Below are positions 9,811 to 19,477 of a stretch of 47,587 bases of DNA, piece after piece. The notes beneath the pieces are model-generated. The model was not told the DNA's origin. It saw only the letters and a program-made list of their open reading frames with translations, and made no database searches. Location of the stretch: contig SZXX01000009.1 of assembly GCA_005843825.1 (NCBI GenBank), positions 1 to 47,587 on the forward strand, read 5' to 3'. Source of the stretch: Chlorobium sp. GTDB taxonomy: Bacteria > Bacteroidota > Chlorobiia > Chlorobiales > Chlorobiaceae. The translations under genes were made by a program, and so were the position numbers. The stretch's first letter is position 1. Every line of letters starts with the position of its first letter.

Positions 9811-10857
9811 ATGGATACTCAAAAACATGACCAGAAAGCAGTTGCTGTTGATCCGGCAAAACTCAAACAACTGAACCTGGCAGTCGAAGCTCTTGAAAAA
9901 CAGTTCGGCAAGGGAGCTATCATGCGCCTTGGTGACGATTCGGCTATAATGAAGGTACAGTCGATTTCAACCGGATCAATGACGCTTGATTTTGCCCTCG
10001 GAGTCGGTGGGCTTCCTCGCGGTCGAGTCACGGAAATATATGGTCCCGAATCATCGGGTAAAACAACCCTTGCACTGCATGTTATTGCTGAAGCGCAGAA
10101 AGAGGGCGGTATTGCTGCTATCGTTGATGCCGAACATGCATTTGATCCTTCCTACGCCCGAAAGCTTGGCGTTGATATCAACGCCCTGCTTATCAGTCAG
10201 CCGGAATCCGGAGAACAGGCGCTTTCGATTGTCGAAACGCTTGTCAGGAGTGGAGCTATTGATGTTGTTGTCGTTGATTCTGTAGCTGCTCTTGTGCCTC
10301 AGGCTGAACTTGAAGGTGAAATGGGTGACAGTGTCATGGGTCTGCAGGCCCGGCTTATGAGCCAGGCCCTGCGTAAGCTTACCGGTGCTATTTCAAAATC
10401 GAGCTGCGTCTGTATTTTTATCAATCAGCTTCGCGATAAAATCGGGATCAGTTACGGCAGCCCTGAAACAACGACAGGCGGAAAGGCCCTGAAATTTTAT
10501 GCCTCTGTGCGCCTCGATATTCGTAAAATTGCCCAGATCAAGGATGGAGAGGAGAGTACCGGGAACCGCACCAGGGTGAAGGTTGTTAAAAACAAGGTTG
10601 CTCCACCGTTCAAGACAGCAGAGTTTGATATTCTCTACGGAGAAGGAATATCGGCTATTGGAGAACTGATTGATCTTGGTGTTGAATTTGGAGTTGTGAA
10701 AAAAGCCGGTTCATGGTTCAGTTATGGTCAGGAAAAGCTTGGTCAGGGCCGTGAAACTGTCAAAAAGACTTTACGTGAAGATCCACCGCTCCATGCCAAA
10801 ATTCATGCGGAGGTGAAGGCATTAATGTCTGGACCCGCGGAGATTATTAACGGATAG
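9811..10857 (+). CDS. recA: RecA recombinase
   Basis: RecA forms filaments on single-stranded DNA, drives strand exchange and triggers LexA self-cleavage. The Walker [10 protein letters not shown] is at residues 78-86, the [27 protein letters not shown] block follows, and the L2-region [10 protein letters not shown] and [19 protein letters not shown] signatures are intact. The length, 348 residues, is normal and there is no intein. The dus gene starts two bases after the stop, so they form an operon. I see no obvious LexA box upstream. Confidence 0.98.
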   Translation: MDTQKHDQKAVAVDPAKLKQLNLAVEALEKQFGKGAIMRLGDDSAIMKVQSISTGSMTLDFALGVGGLPRGRVTEIYGPESSGKTTLALHVIAEAQKEGGIAAIVDAEHAFDPSYARKLGVDINALLISQPESGEQALSIVETLVRSGAIDVVVVDSVAALVPQAELEGEMGDSVMGLQARLMSQALRKLTGAISKSSCVCIFINQLRDKIGISYGSPETTTGGKALKFYASVRLDIRKIAQIKDGEESTGNRTRVKVVKNKVAPPFKTAEFDILYGEGISAIGELIDLGVEFGVVKKAGSWFSYGQEKLGQGRETVKKTLREDPPLHAKIHAEVKALMSGPAEIING

Positions 10858-10859
10858 GT

Positions 10860-11903
10860 ATGAAAATCGGAACCATTGATATTGACCGTCCTGTCATGCT
10901 AGCGCCGATGGAAGATGTGACTGACAGGGCGTTCAGGCAACTCTGCAAGCGCCATGGGGCAGATATTGTCTATACAGAGTTTATCAGTGCCGAAGCCCTG
11001 CGCAGGGGTGTTGAGAAGTCTGTGCGCAAGCTGACGGCAGATGCTGTCGAAAGGCCGCTTGCCATACAGATTTTCGGCAGCAGCGTCGAGTCGATGATTG
11101 AGGCCGCTGTCATTGCCGAAGAGTATAGCCCTGATTATCTCGATATCAATTTCGGGTGCCCGACGAAGAAAGTTGCCGGCAAGGGTGCCGGCGCAGCATT
11201 GCTCCGCGAACCGGAAAAAATGACACAGATTGCCGAAGCGGTCGTTCGGGCGGTAAGCATTCCTGTGACTGCCAAAACAAGAATCGGCTGGGACCGCGAA
11301 TCAATTAACATTATAGATGTTCTCCACCGCCTTGAGGATGTCGGTATTCAGGCTCTGGCAGTGCATGGTCGCACCAGAAGCGAAATGTACAAAGGCAGGG
11401 CGGACTGGAACTGGATTCGTGAAGTCAAAGAGCATGCCCGCATACCGATAATTGCGAACGGCGATATATGGACACCCGAAGATGCTGTTGCCATGTTTGC
11501 AGAGACAGGGGCGGATGGAATAATGATTGGCCGGGGATCGATCGGGAATCCGTTTATCTTTGAGCGGGCCAAGCAATTGGTTAAAACGGGCATACCCATG
11601 CCTTCGCCTGATTTCAGGGAAAGGATCGATGCCGCAATTGAGCATTTGAAACTTTCGGTACAGTTCAAGGGTGAAAAGTATGGAGTGCTCGAAATGCGTC
11701 GTCATTATGCCACCTACCTGAAGGCTCTTCCAATGGTGTCTCGGGTACGCAATAAACTGGTTCGCGAAGATGGATGGGAGGCTGTTATCGATATTCTTCT
11801 CCAGTATGGCAAAGAGTGCGAAGGATATGCAAGGGAGGGAACAATCCTTGACAATACTGAATCACTCAATGATCATTCAAATAGACTTGAATTAAATTAC
11901 TAA
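10860..11903 (+). CDS. dusB: tRNA-dihydrouridine synthase (DusB/NifR3 type)
   Basis: Dus enzymes use FMN and NADPH to reduce uridine in tRNA. The family pattern is complete: [16 protein letters not shown] at the N terminus, [21 protein letters not shown] with the catalytic Cys, the FMN-binding VTAKTRIGW and [12 protein letters not shown] blocks, and the PIIANGDI and [13 protein letters not shown] phosphate-binding motifs. At 347 residues it resembles bacterial DusB. It starts two bases after recA. Confidence 0.94.
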   Translation: MKIGTIDIDRPVMLAPMEDVTDRAFRQLCKRHGADIVYTEFISAEALRRGVEKSVRKLTADAVERPLAIQIFGSSVESMIEAAVIAEEYSPDYLDINFGCPTKKVAGKGAGAALLREPEKMTQIAEAVVRAVSIPVTAKTRIGWDRESINIIDVLHRLEDVGIQALAVHGRTRSEMYKGRADWNWIREVKEHARIPIIANGDIWTPEDAVAMFAETGADGIMIGRGSIGNPFIFERAKQLVKTGIPMPSPDFRERIDAAIEHLKLSVQFKGEKYGVLEMRRHYATYLKALPMVSRVRNKLVREDGWEAVIDILLQYGKECEGYAREGTILDNTESLNDHSNRLELNY

Positions 11904-11924
11904 GCAATAAATATAAAATAGGTT

Positions 11925-12947
11925 ATGAGTAACCCGGATGTTGGTTGTCGAGTAGCGGTGTTTGGTGCAACTGGTCTTGTCGGACGCACAATGCTCAAGG
12001 TTCTCGAAGAGAGAAATTTTCCTGTAAGCGACATAGTTCCGCTTGCTTCCCCCCGAAGTGCCGGTCAGGTTGTTCGGTTCAAGGGGCGGGAGTTTACTGT
12101 TCAGGTGCCTTCCAAAGAGGCCTTTAAAGGTGTCGATATAGCTCTTTTTTCGGCAGGAGCAGCTGCCAGTAAGGAGTGGGCTGCAATTGCCGCAGCAGAA
12201 GGTGCTGTTGTCATCGACAACTCGTCTGCATTTCGAATGGATCCTGATGTTCCTCTTGTTGTGCCAGAGGTTAATCCTGAAGCTATTTTCAAGACGGACG
12301 GCACCCCTGAACATATTATTGCCAATCCCAACTGTTCAACCATTCAGATGGTTGTGGTTCTCAAGCCGCTTCACGAGCGTTTTGGCGTGAAGAGGGTGGT
12401 CGTGTCGACCTATCAGTCCGTTACAGGAAAAGGGAAGGTTGGACGCGATGCCCTTGAAAGCGAGCTTGCCGGTGAGAAGCAGGATGAATTTACCCATTTT
12501 CATCAGATAGCATTCAACGCCGTCCCGCAGATTGACGTTTTCACTGAGAACGGCTATACCAAGGAAGAGATGAAGATGGTGAATGAAACCCGGAAGATCA
12601 TGGGCGATAACTCCATGAGTATTTCTCCTACAACGGTACGCATTCCGGTCTATGGCGGGCACGGCGAGTCCCTCAATATAGAACTTGAGCGCGATTTTGA
12701 TATTGATGAAGTGCGTGAGCTTCTCCGTCAGTCACCGGGGATTATTATTCAGGATGATCCTTCGGCGCGCATCTACCCCATGCCATTGACCTCCTATGAA
12801 CGTGACGAGGTTTTTGCAGGAAGGATTCGACGTGATTACTGGCACCCGCAGACGTTGAACATGTGGATTGTTGCCGACAACCTGAGAAAAGGAGCGGCAA
12901 CCAATGCCGTTCAGATCGCCGAGGTTGTCAATGCTAAAAGGGTCTAG
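11925..12947 (+). CDS. asd: Aspartate-semialdehyde dehydrogenase
   Basis: Asd reduces aspartyl phosphate with NADPH, at the branch point to lysine, diaminopimelate, threonine and methionine. The N-terminal VAVFGATGLVGRTML binds NADP, the active-site cysteine lies in NPNCSTIQM, and the SYQSVTGKGKVG (here with TYQSVTG), RIPVYGGHGESLNIE and NAVQIAEVV blocks are as in the family. At 340 residues the length is normal. Its 3' end overlaps the convergent gene by 14 bases. Confidence 0.96.
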   Translation: MSNPDVGCRVAVFGATGLVGRTMLKVLEERNFPVSDIVPLASPRSAGQVVRFKGREFTVQVPSKEAFKGVDIALFSAGAAASKEWAAIAAAEGAVVIDNSSAFRMDPDVPLVVPEVNPEAIFKTDGTPEHIIANPNCSTIQMVVVLKPLHERFGVKRVVVSTYQSVTGKGKVGRDALESELAGEKQDEFTHFHQIAFNAVPQIDVFTENGYTKEEMKMVNETRKIMGDNSMSISPTTVRIPVYGGHGESLNIELERDFDIDEVRELLRQSPGIIIQDDPSARIYPMPLTSYERDEVFAGRIRRDYWHPQTLNMWIVADNLRKGAATNAVQIAEVVNAKRV

Positions 12948-13815
12948 TTTCCTTTTGTTCACTGAGAGCCATCAGTGCTGCACTGATGGCCTTTACTGCC
13001 GACGCTGACGAGACCGGAAAACGTTGCGGGTTGCTGATCGCTATGGATGGCGGGATAGTGAGCGGTTTCAGGGCAATTGATGTCTCCTTGCCGATCAGTC
13101 GGGTGATAATCCTGTCGGCCATTGTACCGGTAAGCTGCACGTAGGTTTCACGGCAGACCGGGTTCTCGACAAGTTCTTTTATGGTGAAGTACTCTCTCTC
13201 CTCTTTGTTTTTTACATGATGGAACGAAAATTTTTCAATCTGTCCATCTCTTGATATCGTCAGGAGTACATAGTTTTTTTCAAGTTCAAGGATGACCTGC
13301 GGCTCTCCGGCCAGTTTCGACAGGTGAAACAGAGGCAGTTGCGGCGAGCCATTGAACACTATCTGATGATAGCCTGCAAAGTGTTCTGAAACTCTTTTGC
13401 AGTGTTCGTCAGGATAGAAAAGCAGGAGGTGTTTCTTATGAGATCCGTTACTGACACTGTCGCTGTAACCGGTATGGTCGCACCTGTATTGCTCAGGTTG
13501 GACTAAAAAGTAACCCGCTTCAATTCTACAGTACTCTTTGCATTCATCCGGGCTTGCATCTACAGGAAAGTATGCCGGCATGTGCAGGTATGTTCCCGGT
13601 TCGACACAGAATGCAAGGTTTTCCTGCCCCCACTCTTTAAGGTGACGTTCAACTTTTTTCAGGATGCGCTTCCCTTTGCCCGCAGCAAGGTCGCCCAGGC
13701 CTAATGGAAGGGTTTTACATTCACTCAGGATATATCCATTGCTTCCAGAAGTTTTAAGGCGTACAACACTGCATTCTGTAGTGCTGATGGAGCATGCTAA
13801 CTGGCTTTTGCTCAT
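12934..13815 (-). CDS. Hypothetical protein, possibly PilM-like
   Basis: I do not recognise this 293-residue product with certainty. The N-terminal half alternates short strands in a way that recalls actin-like PilM/GspL proteins: an S-x-T-x-x-S/V-V-x-L start, an LPLG turn, LKEWGQENLAFCVEP, and a DECKEYCRIEAGYFLVQPEQY segment. This resemblance is weak. Its start codon overlaps the stop of the upstream ComEA-like gene (TAATG), so the two are translationally coupled; a shared role in a type IV pilus or DNA-uptake-like envelope process is only an inference. Its 3' end overlaps asd by 14 bases. Confidence 0.6.
   Translation of the reverse strand: MSKSQLACSISTTECSVVRLKTSGSNGYILSECKTLPLGLGDLAAGKGKRILKKVERHLKEWGQENLAFCVEPGTYLHMPAYFPVDASPDECKEYCRIEAGYFLVQPEQYRCDHTGYSDSVSNGSHKKHLLLFYPDEHCKRVSEHFAGYHQIVFNGSPQLPLFHLSKLAGEPQVILELEKNYVLLTISRDGQIEKFSFHHVKNKEEREYFTIKELVENPVCRETYVQLTGTMADRIITRLIGKETSIALKPLTIPPSIAISNPQRFPVSSASAVKAISAALMALSEQKETRPF
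12968..12990. repeat. Perfect 10-bp inverted repeat at the asd 3' end
   Basis: GCCATCAGTG (12968-12977) is repeated in inverse at 12981-12990 around a 3-base loop. It lies 20 bases past the asd stop, inside the last codons of the convergent gene. The T tract is poor (CTTTAC), so it is only a possible terminator for asd. Confidence 0.55.
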
Positions 13816-14330
13816 TACTCCAGGGTGAAATGTTGTTTCAGGAGTTCCAGCTTTTTACTGCTTATCCCTTTTACTTCAAGAAAGTCCTCAAATTGCGTCA
13901 CTTTACCGCCTTTTTCTGTTCTGAAGGTAATAAGTCGTCCAGCCATAACCGGACCTATTCCTGGAATTTTCTGTAACTGCAGAGTGCTGGCTTTATTAAA
14001 AGATAGTGTTCCGTTGAATACTTTTTTCCCGGGTGAGAGGTGTTTCGTTTTTTTTTCAACAACCCCGCCCTTTTCTTCAGCGGCAGCCTCCCCCAAAACC
14101 TCATCGTTGACTTTTGCCTCTTCTTTGGCAGCAAGGCTGATAAGGCTGTCGACTTCCGCATCACTGTAGCGTGCAGCCTCGGCCTTTTTTATAAGGATGT
14201 CAGCGTTTTCAACAGAATGTATCTGTTTCATAATAACCCCAAGCATCAGAAATCCCAGAAGAATCGAGACCATATAGATTTCAGCTTTGGTGATGCTTAG
14301 TCTGATGGCAAGCTTTTCAATGAAATTCAT
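13815..14330 (-). CDS. ComEA-like helix-hairpin-helix protein
   Basis: The product has 171 residues. A hydrophobic segment near 18-36 (IYMVSILLGFLMLGVIM) anchors it in the membrane. A charged linker with Glu and Lys follows. The C-terminal 60 residues carry helix-hairpin-helix DNA-binding motifs (LQLQKIPGIGPVMAGRLITFR ... FEDFLEVKGISSKKLELLKQHF), the ComEA arrangement. ComEA-like proteins bind incoming DNA during natural transformation, and similar short HhH proteins are common in this phylum without proven uptake. The stop overlaps the start of the next gene. Confidence 0.85.
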   Translation of the reverse strand: MNFIEKLAIRLSITKAEIYMVSILLGFLMLGVIMKQIHSVENADILIKKAEAARYSDAEVDSLISLAAKEEAKVNDEVLGEAAAEEKGGVVEKKTKHLSPGKKVFNGTLSFNKASTLQLQKIPGIGPVMAGRLITFRTEKGGKVTQFEDFLEVKGISSKKLELLKQHFTLE

Positions 14331-14351
14331 AACAGTCAGGGGTTACTCGTT

Positions 14352-15503
14352 TTATACGAAAATACGTTTAACCCTGGAAGAAACCGCACATAGCGTTTCA
14401 TAGCTGATGGTCCCTGCAATATCTGCGATATCTTCAGCTGAAGCTCCGTCCCAGCCAAAGAGAACAGCTTTATCTCCGATTTTGACGTTGTGTTGTGTGC
14501 CGAGGTCAACCATGATCTGATCCATTGTTACTGTTCCGACCTGTTGATAAGCCTGACCGTTGATCATAATGGTGGCGCGGTTTGACAGGACTCTGTAATA
14601 ACCGTCGGCATATCCTGCGGCGATTGTTGCAATATACCGCGGTCCTGGTGCCGTCCATGTCCGGTTATAGCTGACCGTGGTTCCTGCAGTTACCGTTTTT
14701 ATAAAAATGACTTTTGCCTCAAACTGCATGACAGGTTTAACATCGAGACGGCAAGGTGTTTTTTTTGCAGGATGATAACCGTAAAGCAGAATACCGGGGC
14801 GAACCATATCAAGCCAGGATTCAGGGTGCGAAAGGATTGCTCCGCTGTTGGCGGCATGCTTGCACACTTTCCGGCCGGATTCATGCTCGTATTCTGAGGT
14901 CAGCGTTTTAAAAGCAGCAAGTTGCTTTTCTGTAAAACCATTCTCTGATGAGCTTTCGGCAAAGTGGGTATAGATACCGCTTAGCTCAAGGTATGGTGAC
15001 CGGTCGATCTCCCTGAGCATCTCCATCGCTGTTGACGGGGATATGCCGAGTCGTCCCATGCCGGTATCGACCTTAAGCTGTACCCGCAGTGTTTTGTTGT
15101 GCTTTGCGGCAATTTCCTTTGCTGCCTGAAGTGTTCCGGCATCACAGACGGTCATGTCAATGCCGAATTCCAGAAAAAATTCAATATGGGAGGGAAGCGG
15201 GGAGGCAAAAGCCAGAATTCTTGCCGGGTTTTTAAGCGCTCCTCCGGTTTTAAGTTCAATGGCTTCATGGATATTCGCAACTCCGAAGTCCTCGATTCCC
15301 GAAGCTTCAAGCGCTTCAGCAATCCTGTGGACATTATGGCCATAGGCATTTGCTTTGACGATGCCCATGATCCGGGTATGACCAGTTATTCGCTTTCGAA
15401 TAAGACGTACATTTCCGGTAAGGTGTTCAAGAGAAATCAGGGCTTCTGTCATGTTTTCGGGAGGTGTTTCTCTTGCAGAAAGGCCCGGTTTTGGGTTGTC
15501 CAT
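14352..15503 (-). CDS. alr: Alanine racemase
   Basis: Alr makes D-alanine for peptidoglycan using PLP. The PLP lysine is in MGIVKANAYGHN (Lys50), and the TGMGRLG and GIYTHFAE blocks follow. The catalytic tyrosine is in TTVSYNRTW near 273, and AAGYADGYYR, VGTVTMDQIMVDLG and YETLCAVSSRV complete the C-terminal barrel. At 383 residues it is normal. It is transcribed divergently from the CBS-like gene, sharing the 200-base region 15504-15705. Confidence 0.96.
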   Translation of the reverse strand: MDNPKPGLSARETPPENMTEALISLEHLTGNVRLIRKRITGHTRIMGIVKANAYGHNVHRIAEALEASGIEDFGVANIHEAIELKTGGALKNPARILAFASPLPSHIEFFLEFGIDMTVCDAGTLQAAKEIAAKHNKTLRVQLKVDTGMGRLGISPSTAMEMLREIDRSPYLELSGIYTHFAESSSENGFTEKQLAAFKTLTSEYEHESGRKVCKHAANSGAILSHPESWLDMVRPGILLYGYHPAKKTPCRLDVKPVMQFEAKVIFIKTVTAGTTVSYNRTWTAPGPRYIATIAAGYADGYYRVLSNRATIMINGQAYQQVGTVTMDQIMVDLGTQHNVKIGDKAVLFGWDGASAEDIADIAGTISYETLCAVSSRVKRIFV

Positions 15504-15705
15504 AAAGCGAATGCCGTTTTTTTGTTACAGGGGGATGTTGCCCTGGTTCCGGAACTTTCTGTAAAAAAACATATTTTGTTACTGATTTTCAAACCTGAAA
15601 GCCGCTTATTCCTCTGCTATCATGAATTGAGCAATTAATGTATATTTTCCTGGAGAGTTATCAGGGCTTGTTGTCACTTTAATCAAATATTCAGCTAGTA
15701 CTATC

Positions 15706-17079
15706 ATGTCGAACCACGATATATTCGGGCTTGCTGCATTTACACCGCTGGTTCTTGTCAAACAGATGGCCCGTCACATTCGGCCAAAGGTTATGGCCAA
15801 GCTTGAGTACCTGAACCCGGCTTGTTCGCACTATTATCGTGTAGCATCTGCTCTCATCACTGATGCTGAAGAGCGCAACCAGATTCATCCGGGAATGACG
15901 CTTGTTGACTGGACGTTCGGCAACAGCGGGATCGCCCTGGCCATGGCCGGAGTTCGACGGGGGTACAAGCTGCTTCTGGCGGCCCCTGATAAAATTTCAC
16001 GAGAGAAGCAGGAAGTGCTCAGGGCTCTCGGTGCTGAACTGGTTATTACTCCTTCAGATGCCCGGCCTGGAGAGGCGCGCAGCTGCATGAATGTAGCTGA
16101 AAGTTTAGTAAAAAGTATTTCGAACGCCTTTTTTACCGGCATGTATAACAATCCCGTCAGTATCAAGGTGCATAGTGAAGCTACCGGCAGCGAAATCTTT
16201 CGCCAGACTGATGGAAAGGTTACTCATGTTTTTGTATCGATGGTCTCTGGTGCGATGGCTTCCGGTCTTGGCCATTATTTGAAAGAGAAAAATCCGAAAA
16301 TCAGCATCATCGGCGTTGAATCACAGGGCTCTGTTTATGCAAACCTCTTGAGCGATGGAAAGCCGGGCAATCCGGTTTTTACTGAACTTGAGGAAATCGG
16401 TTCCATGCAGCAATCCTCGATCTGGGACCCATCGGTTATCGATGATGTTATACAGGTAAGCGACTATGACGCATTTAACTGCGGGCGTGAGCTTTTGCGG
16501 ACTGAAGCTGTTTTTGCCGGTGGCGCATCCGGCGCAGTCATGTCTGCAGCGCTTCAGGCAGGAGAGGAATATGGTGAGGACGATTGTGTTGTTGTGGTGA
16601 TGAATGATTTCGGCGGCTATTATCTGAGCAAGATGTACAATGATGATTGGATGCGGAAACGTGGCTTTTACCGCAAGGCGAAATCAGCTCTTGAACAGAT
16701 TACCGCAGAGGATATTCTGCAGTTGAAAGTCCGCAGGGATCTGATTTTCGCATATCCCGAAAATACCCTTGCAGAAGTCTTTGAAATGATGAAGCAGAAT
16801 GATGTTTCCCAGCTTCCTATTGTTTCATACAACGCACCGATCGGCAGTATCAGTGAGAACAAAATTCTCTCTATTCTTATAGAAAACGATGAAGCGATGA
16901 ACTCCAAAGTTGTCGGTTTCATGGAACAGCCTTTTTCAGTGTGCAAACCGGAGGCAACGATTTCCGAATTATCCGACAAGCTGCAGCAAAGTGCATCCGG
17001 AGTATTGATCAGTATGTCGGATGGTAAGCTTCAACTGCTTACTAAATCAGATCTTATTGATGCGTTAACCCATAAGTAA
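15706..17079 (+). CDS. Cystathionine beta-synthase-like protein lacking the PLP lysine, with CBS domain pair
   Basis: The first 330 residues align along their length with cystathionine beta-synthase/cysteine synthase, including VLRALGAELVITPSDAR, IIGVESQGS and YLSKMYNDDWM. The cofactor sites are nevertheless changed. The family's SVKDR is SHYYR at 41-45, putting Tyr43 where the PLP Schiff-base lysine should be. The glycine-rich phosphate loop GTGGT is SGAMA at 181-185. The Ser that contacts the pyridine nitrogen is Phe302 (NDFGGYY). TSGNTG is TFGNSG. Residues from about 335 to 457 form two CBS modules that normally bind adenosine nucleotides. The fold is retained and the frame intact, so it is probably a conserved non-PLP sensor or scaffold, not a pseudogene. 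It is unlikely to make cystathionine. Confidence 0.88.
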   Translation: MSNHDIFGLAAFTPLVLVKQMARHIRPKVMAKLEYLNPACSHYYRVASALITDAEERNQIHPGMTLVDWTFGNSGIALAMAGVRRGYKLLLAAPDKISREKQEVLRALGAELVITPSDARPGEARSCMNVAESLVKSISNAFFTGMYNNPVSIKVHSEATGSEIFRQTDGKVTHVFVSMVSGAMASGLGHYLKEKNPKISIIGVESQGSVYANLLSDGKPGNPVFTELEEIGSMQQSSIWDPSVIDDVIQVSDYDAFNCGRELLRTEAVFAGGASGAVMSAALQAGEEYGEDDCVVVVMNDFGGYYLSKMYNDDWMRKRGFYRKAKSALEQITAEDILQLKVRRDLIFAYPENTLAEVFEMMKQNDVSQLPIVSYNAPIGSISENKILSILIENDEAMNSKVVGFMEQPFSVCKPEATISELSDKLQQSASGVLISMSDGKLQLLTKSDLIDALTHK

Positions 17080-17262
17080 GTACCCTCAAATTATCTGGTT
17101 GCTTTTTAGGGGAGATTTACGTAATTAATGGCCTCTGAACATTCCGCTTTTTTTTAATGTGCGATACACTATATTGCGCAGTGAAGCTGGAATAAATGTC
17201 AGGTATGGTACACCCCGGCCCATACAATCAATGGATGAGAACAGAATAGATCCCGACGATTG

Positions 17263-17853
17263 ATGAGCGGGTTAACAACCAGCAAGTATTATATGAAGGT
17301 AGAGTCCAGAAAAAGGCAGTTCATTTTAGAGGGTAAGATCAAGGCTTGCTTCTGTGAAGGATGCGGTCAGGTTACCGACAAGACGTTTGTTGGCGAATGG
17401 ATTCCGAGTGATAAGCCGAAGGACGACGATTTTCTGACGGTAGTTCCTGTCAAGAAGCATAAAGACGCGAAGAATGGTGCTGGCGATGTGCCGCCTCCTG
17501 CTGAAAACCAGTACTGGATTCGCTGTTCAGAGTGCAATCAGGTATTTCTGCTTAGGGAATGGCAGATACAGATTGACAGGGAAGTCAGCCCCGAAGAGTT
17601 GAAGGCCGAAGATTGTCAGATATACTCACCTCATGGTATTTACGCCAAAGGTGACGCGCTTTTTCATAAGGCGCTTGGCGAAGTTGGAGTTATCAGGGAG
17701 AAGCAGGCCACAGGCAGTGGAGCTTTCGTGATTATTGTCGAATTTGCAAAAAGCGGCAGAAAGCAGCTTCTTGAAAATGTGCAGCTGGTTTCTTCAAAAG
17801 AAAAAAATTCAGAGAGCATTACTGATATTATTAAACTAAAACTTAAACGTTGA
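17263..17853 (+). CDS. Hypothetical zinc-ribbon protein upstream of rpsU
   Basis: I do not recognise a named family. About 196 residues. Two Cys pairs, CFCEGCGQ near 29-36 and CSECNQ near 90, suggest a zinc ribbon. The C-terminal third (GDALFHKALGEVGVIREKQ ... FVIIVEFAKSGRKQLLENV) has the small beta-barrel pattern 'position-GxGxV-x-IxVxFxxxGxKxL' seen in many short transcription- or nucleic-acid-associated proteins. The ATG at 17263 is taken; ATG at 17293 (MKVESRKRQF) is an alternative. It is 24 bases upstream of rpsU on the same strand, so a link to translation is possible. Confidence 0.7.
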   Translation: MSGLTTSKYYMKVESRKRQFILEGKIKACFCEGCGQVTDKTFVGEWIPSDKPKDDDFLTVVPVKKHKDAKNGAGDVPPPAENQYWIRCSECNQVFLLREWQIQIDREVSPEELKAEDCQIYSPHGIYAKGDALFHKALGEVGVIREKQATGSGAFVIIVEFAKSGRKQLLENVQLVSSKEKNSESITDIIKLKLKR

Positions 17854-17877
17854 TCTTTTAAAAGGGGGTGAATTACA

Positions 17878-18075
17878 TTGGTTAGTGTGCAGATAAATGA
17901 TAATGAATCGATTGATAAAATGCTGAAACGCTTCAAGAAAAAGTATGAGCGTGCAGGTGTTTTAAAGGAGTTTCGTGCAAACGCATACTTCGTTAAACCA
18001 TCGATTGATGGCCGTTTGAAACGCTCGAGAAGCAGGCGCAGAGCCCAGCGGGCAAATGAAGAACGCAATTCATGA
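17878..18075 (+). CDS. rpsU: 30S ribosomal protein S21
   Basis: The 65-residue basic product has the S21 pattern: [21 protein letters not shown], then the [11 protein letters not shown] helix and an Arg-rich tail ([14 protein letters not shown]). S21 sits at the 30S platform and helps base pairing at the Shine-Dalgarno site. The start is a TTG at 17878, supported by a strong upstream AAGGGGGTG ribosome-binding site with normal spacing. A terminator follows. Confidence 0.95.
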   Translation: MVSVQINDNESIDKMLKRFKKKYERAGVLKEFRANAYFVKPSIDGRLKRSRSRRRAQRANEERNS

Positions 18076-18098
18076 TCTACTGATCGCAGCAGTTATGC

Positions 18099-18129
18099 AA
18101 AGCAGCTCCTTAACGGGAGTTGCTTTTTT
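18099..18129 (+). terminator. Rho-independent terminator after rpsU
   Basis: A stem of AAAGCAGCTCC (18099-18109) with GGAGTTGCTTT (18116-18126, one G-U pair) has a 6-base loop and is followed by a run of nine T residues. It ends 29 bases before aroA. Confidence 0.85.
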
Positions 18130-18157
18130 TTTGTAAACACCACTATTCTATTGGCTC

Positions 18158-19462
18158 ATGAGAGTGTTCAAAGGTGAAGTCACAGCATTGCCGCCAGACA
18201 AGTCGATCTCCCACCGTGCGGCACTTATAGCTGCCTTGTCAGAAGGGACAACGGAGATCACCAACTTTTCCGGAGGATTTGATAATCAGTCAACCCTCAG
18301 CGTGTTGAAGGATGCAGGTATTTCCGTCAGGCAGTTTGAGGAGGAGGGTGCGTACGGCCGTCGTATTCGCAAAGTGGTCATAGAATCAAAAGGATTGTGG
18401 AGTTTTCAGCCTCCCTCTGCTCCGCTGATGTGCAACAATTCAGGCAGTACCATGCGGATGTTTTCCGGTATTCTCGCAGCACAGCCCTTTGCAAGTGAGC
18501 TGATAGGCGATAGTTCGCTGATGAAGCGTCCAATGAAAAGGGTTGCTGACCCGTTGAGGCTTATGGGCGCGGATATTGAGCTTTCAGCATCAGGCACTGC
18601 ACCGGTCAGGATAAAAGGGACAAAAGAGCTTAAGCCGATTGAATACCGCCTTCCTGTGCCCTCAGCTCAGGTGAAGTCGCTTGTAGCTTTTGCAGCTCTT
18701 CATGCCGACGGTGAAACAAGGATTATCGAAACAGTGCGTTCGCGCGACCATACCGAAGTGATGCTCGGTCTGCAGACGCTGGTGAATGAGAACGAACGGG
18801 TTATTGTGGTGCCTGGCAGAAAACGTATAGCAGCAAAACCCTTCTTTATTCCTGCCGACCCTTCTGCCGCATGTTTTATTGTTGCGCTCGGGTTGCTTGC
18901 CTGCGGTTCAGAAATCATCATCAGGGATGTCTGCCTCAATCCTACCAGGGCTGCATACCTTGATATACTTTTGGAAGCCGGTGCCGGTATTTCAATTGAA
19001 AACGAGCGAGTGATCGGTGGTGAATCCATTGGCGACATTCTAGTTCGCAACAACCGGGATCTTTCGCCTCTCGTGATCAGTGATCCGCAGCTGGTTGCCT
19101 TTATCATTGATGAAATTCCCATGCTTGCCGTGCTTTCAGTCTTTGCAACCGGCCGGTTTGAACTCCATAACGCCGCCGAACTGAGAACCAAAGAGAGCGA
19201 CCGGATCGATGCTCTTGTCGTTAATCTCGAGCGTCTTGGTTTCGATTGCGAGCAGTACCCTGACGGCTTTATTGTAAAAGGGCGCACTGCAACACCTTCA
19301 GGATCGATTGTTATTGACAGCTTTGATGATCACCGGATTGCCATGAGCTTTGCCATTGCAGCCAAGGCTACAGGTACTGATCTTGACATTACAGATATCA
19401 ATGTGGTGGGAGTTTCGTTTCCGAATTTCTTTGAAATGATTGACGGCTTGGAAGTCCGATAG
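18158..19462 (+). CDS. aroA: 3-phosphoshikimate 1-carboxyvinyltransferase (EPSP synthase)
   Basis: AroA joins PEP and shikimate 3-phosphate in the shikimate pathway. The N-terminal [20 protein letters not shown] block with the Lys-Ser pair, [17 protein letters not shown], the PSAQVKSL segment, [18 protein letters not shown], the LRTKESDRI motif and [14 protein letters not shown] are all present. At 434 residues it is full length. It follows the rpsU terminator and ends 15 bases before the convergent hydrolase gene. Confidence 0.96.
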   Translation: MRVFKGEVTALPPDKSISHRAALIAALSEGTTEITNFSGGFDNQSTLSVLKDAGISVRQFEEEGAYGRRIRKVVIESKGLWSFQPPSAPLMCNNSGSTMRMFSGILAAQPFASELIGDSSLMKRPMKRVADPLRLMGADIELSASGTAPVRIKGTKELKPIEYRLPVPSAQVKSLVAFAALHADGETRIIETVRSRDHTEVMLGLQTLVNENERVIVVPGRKRIAAKPFFIPADPSAACFIVALGLLACGSEIIIRDVCLNPTRAAYLDILLEAGAGISIENERVIGGESIGDILVRNNRDLSPLVISDPQLVAFIIDEIPMLAVLSVFATGRFELHNAAELRTKESDRIDALVVNLERLGFDCEQYPDGFIVKGRTATPSGSIVIDSFDDHRIAMSFAIAAKATGTDLDITDINVVGVSFPNFFEMIDGLEVR

Positions 19463-19477
19463 ATGCTGGTCTGAACG

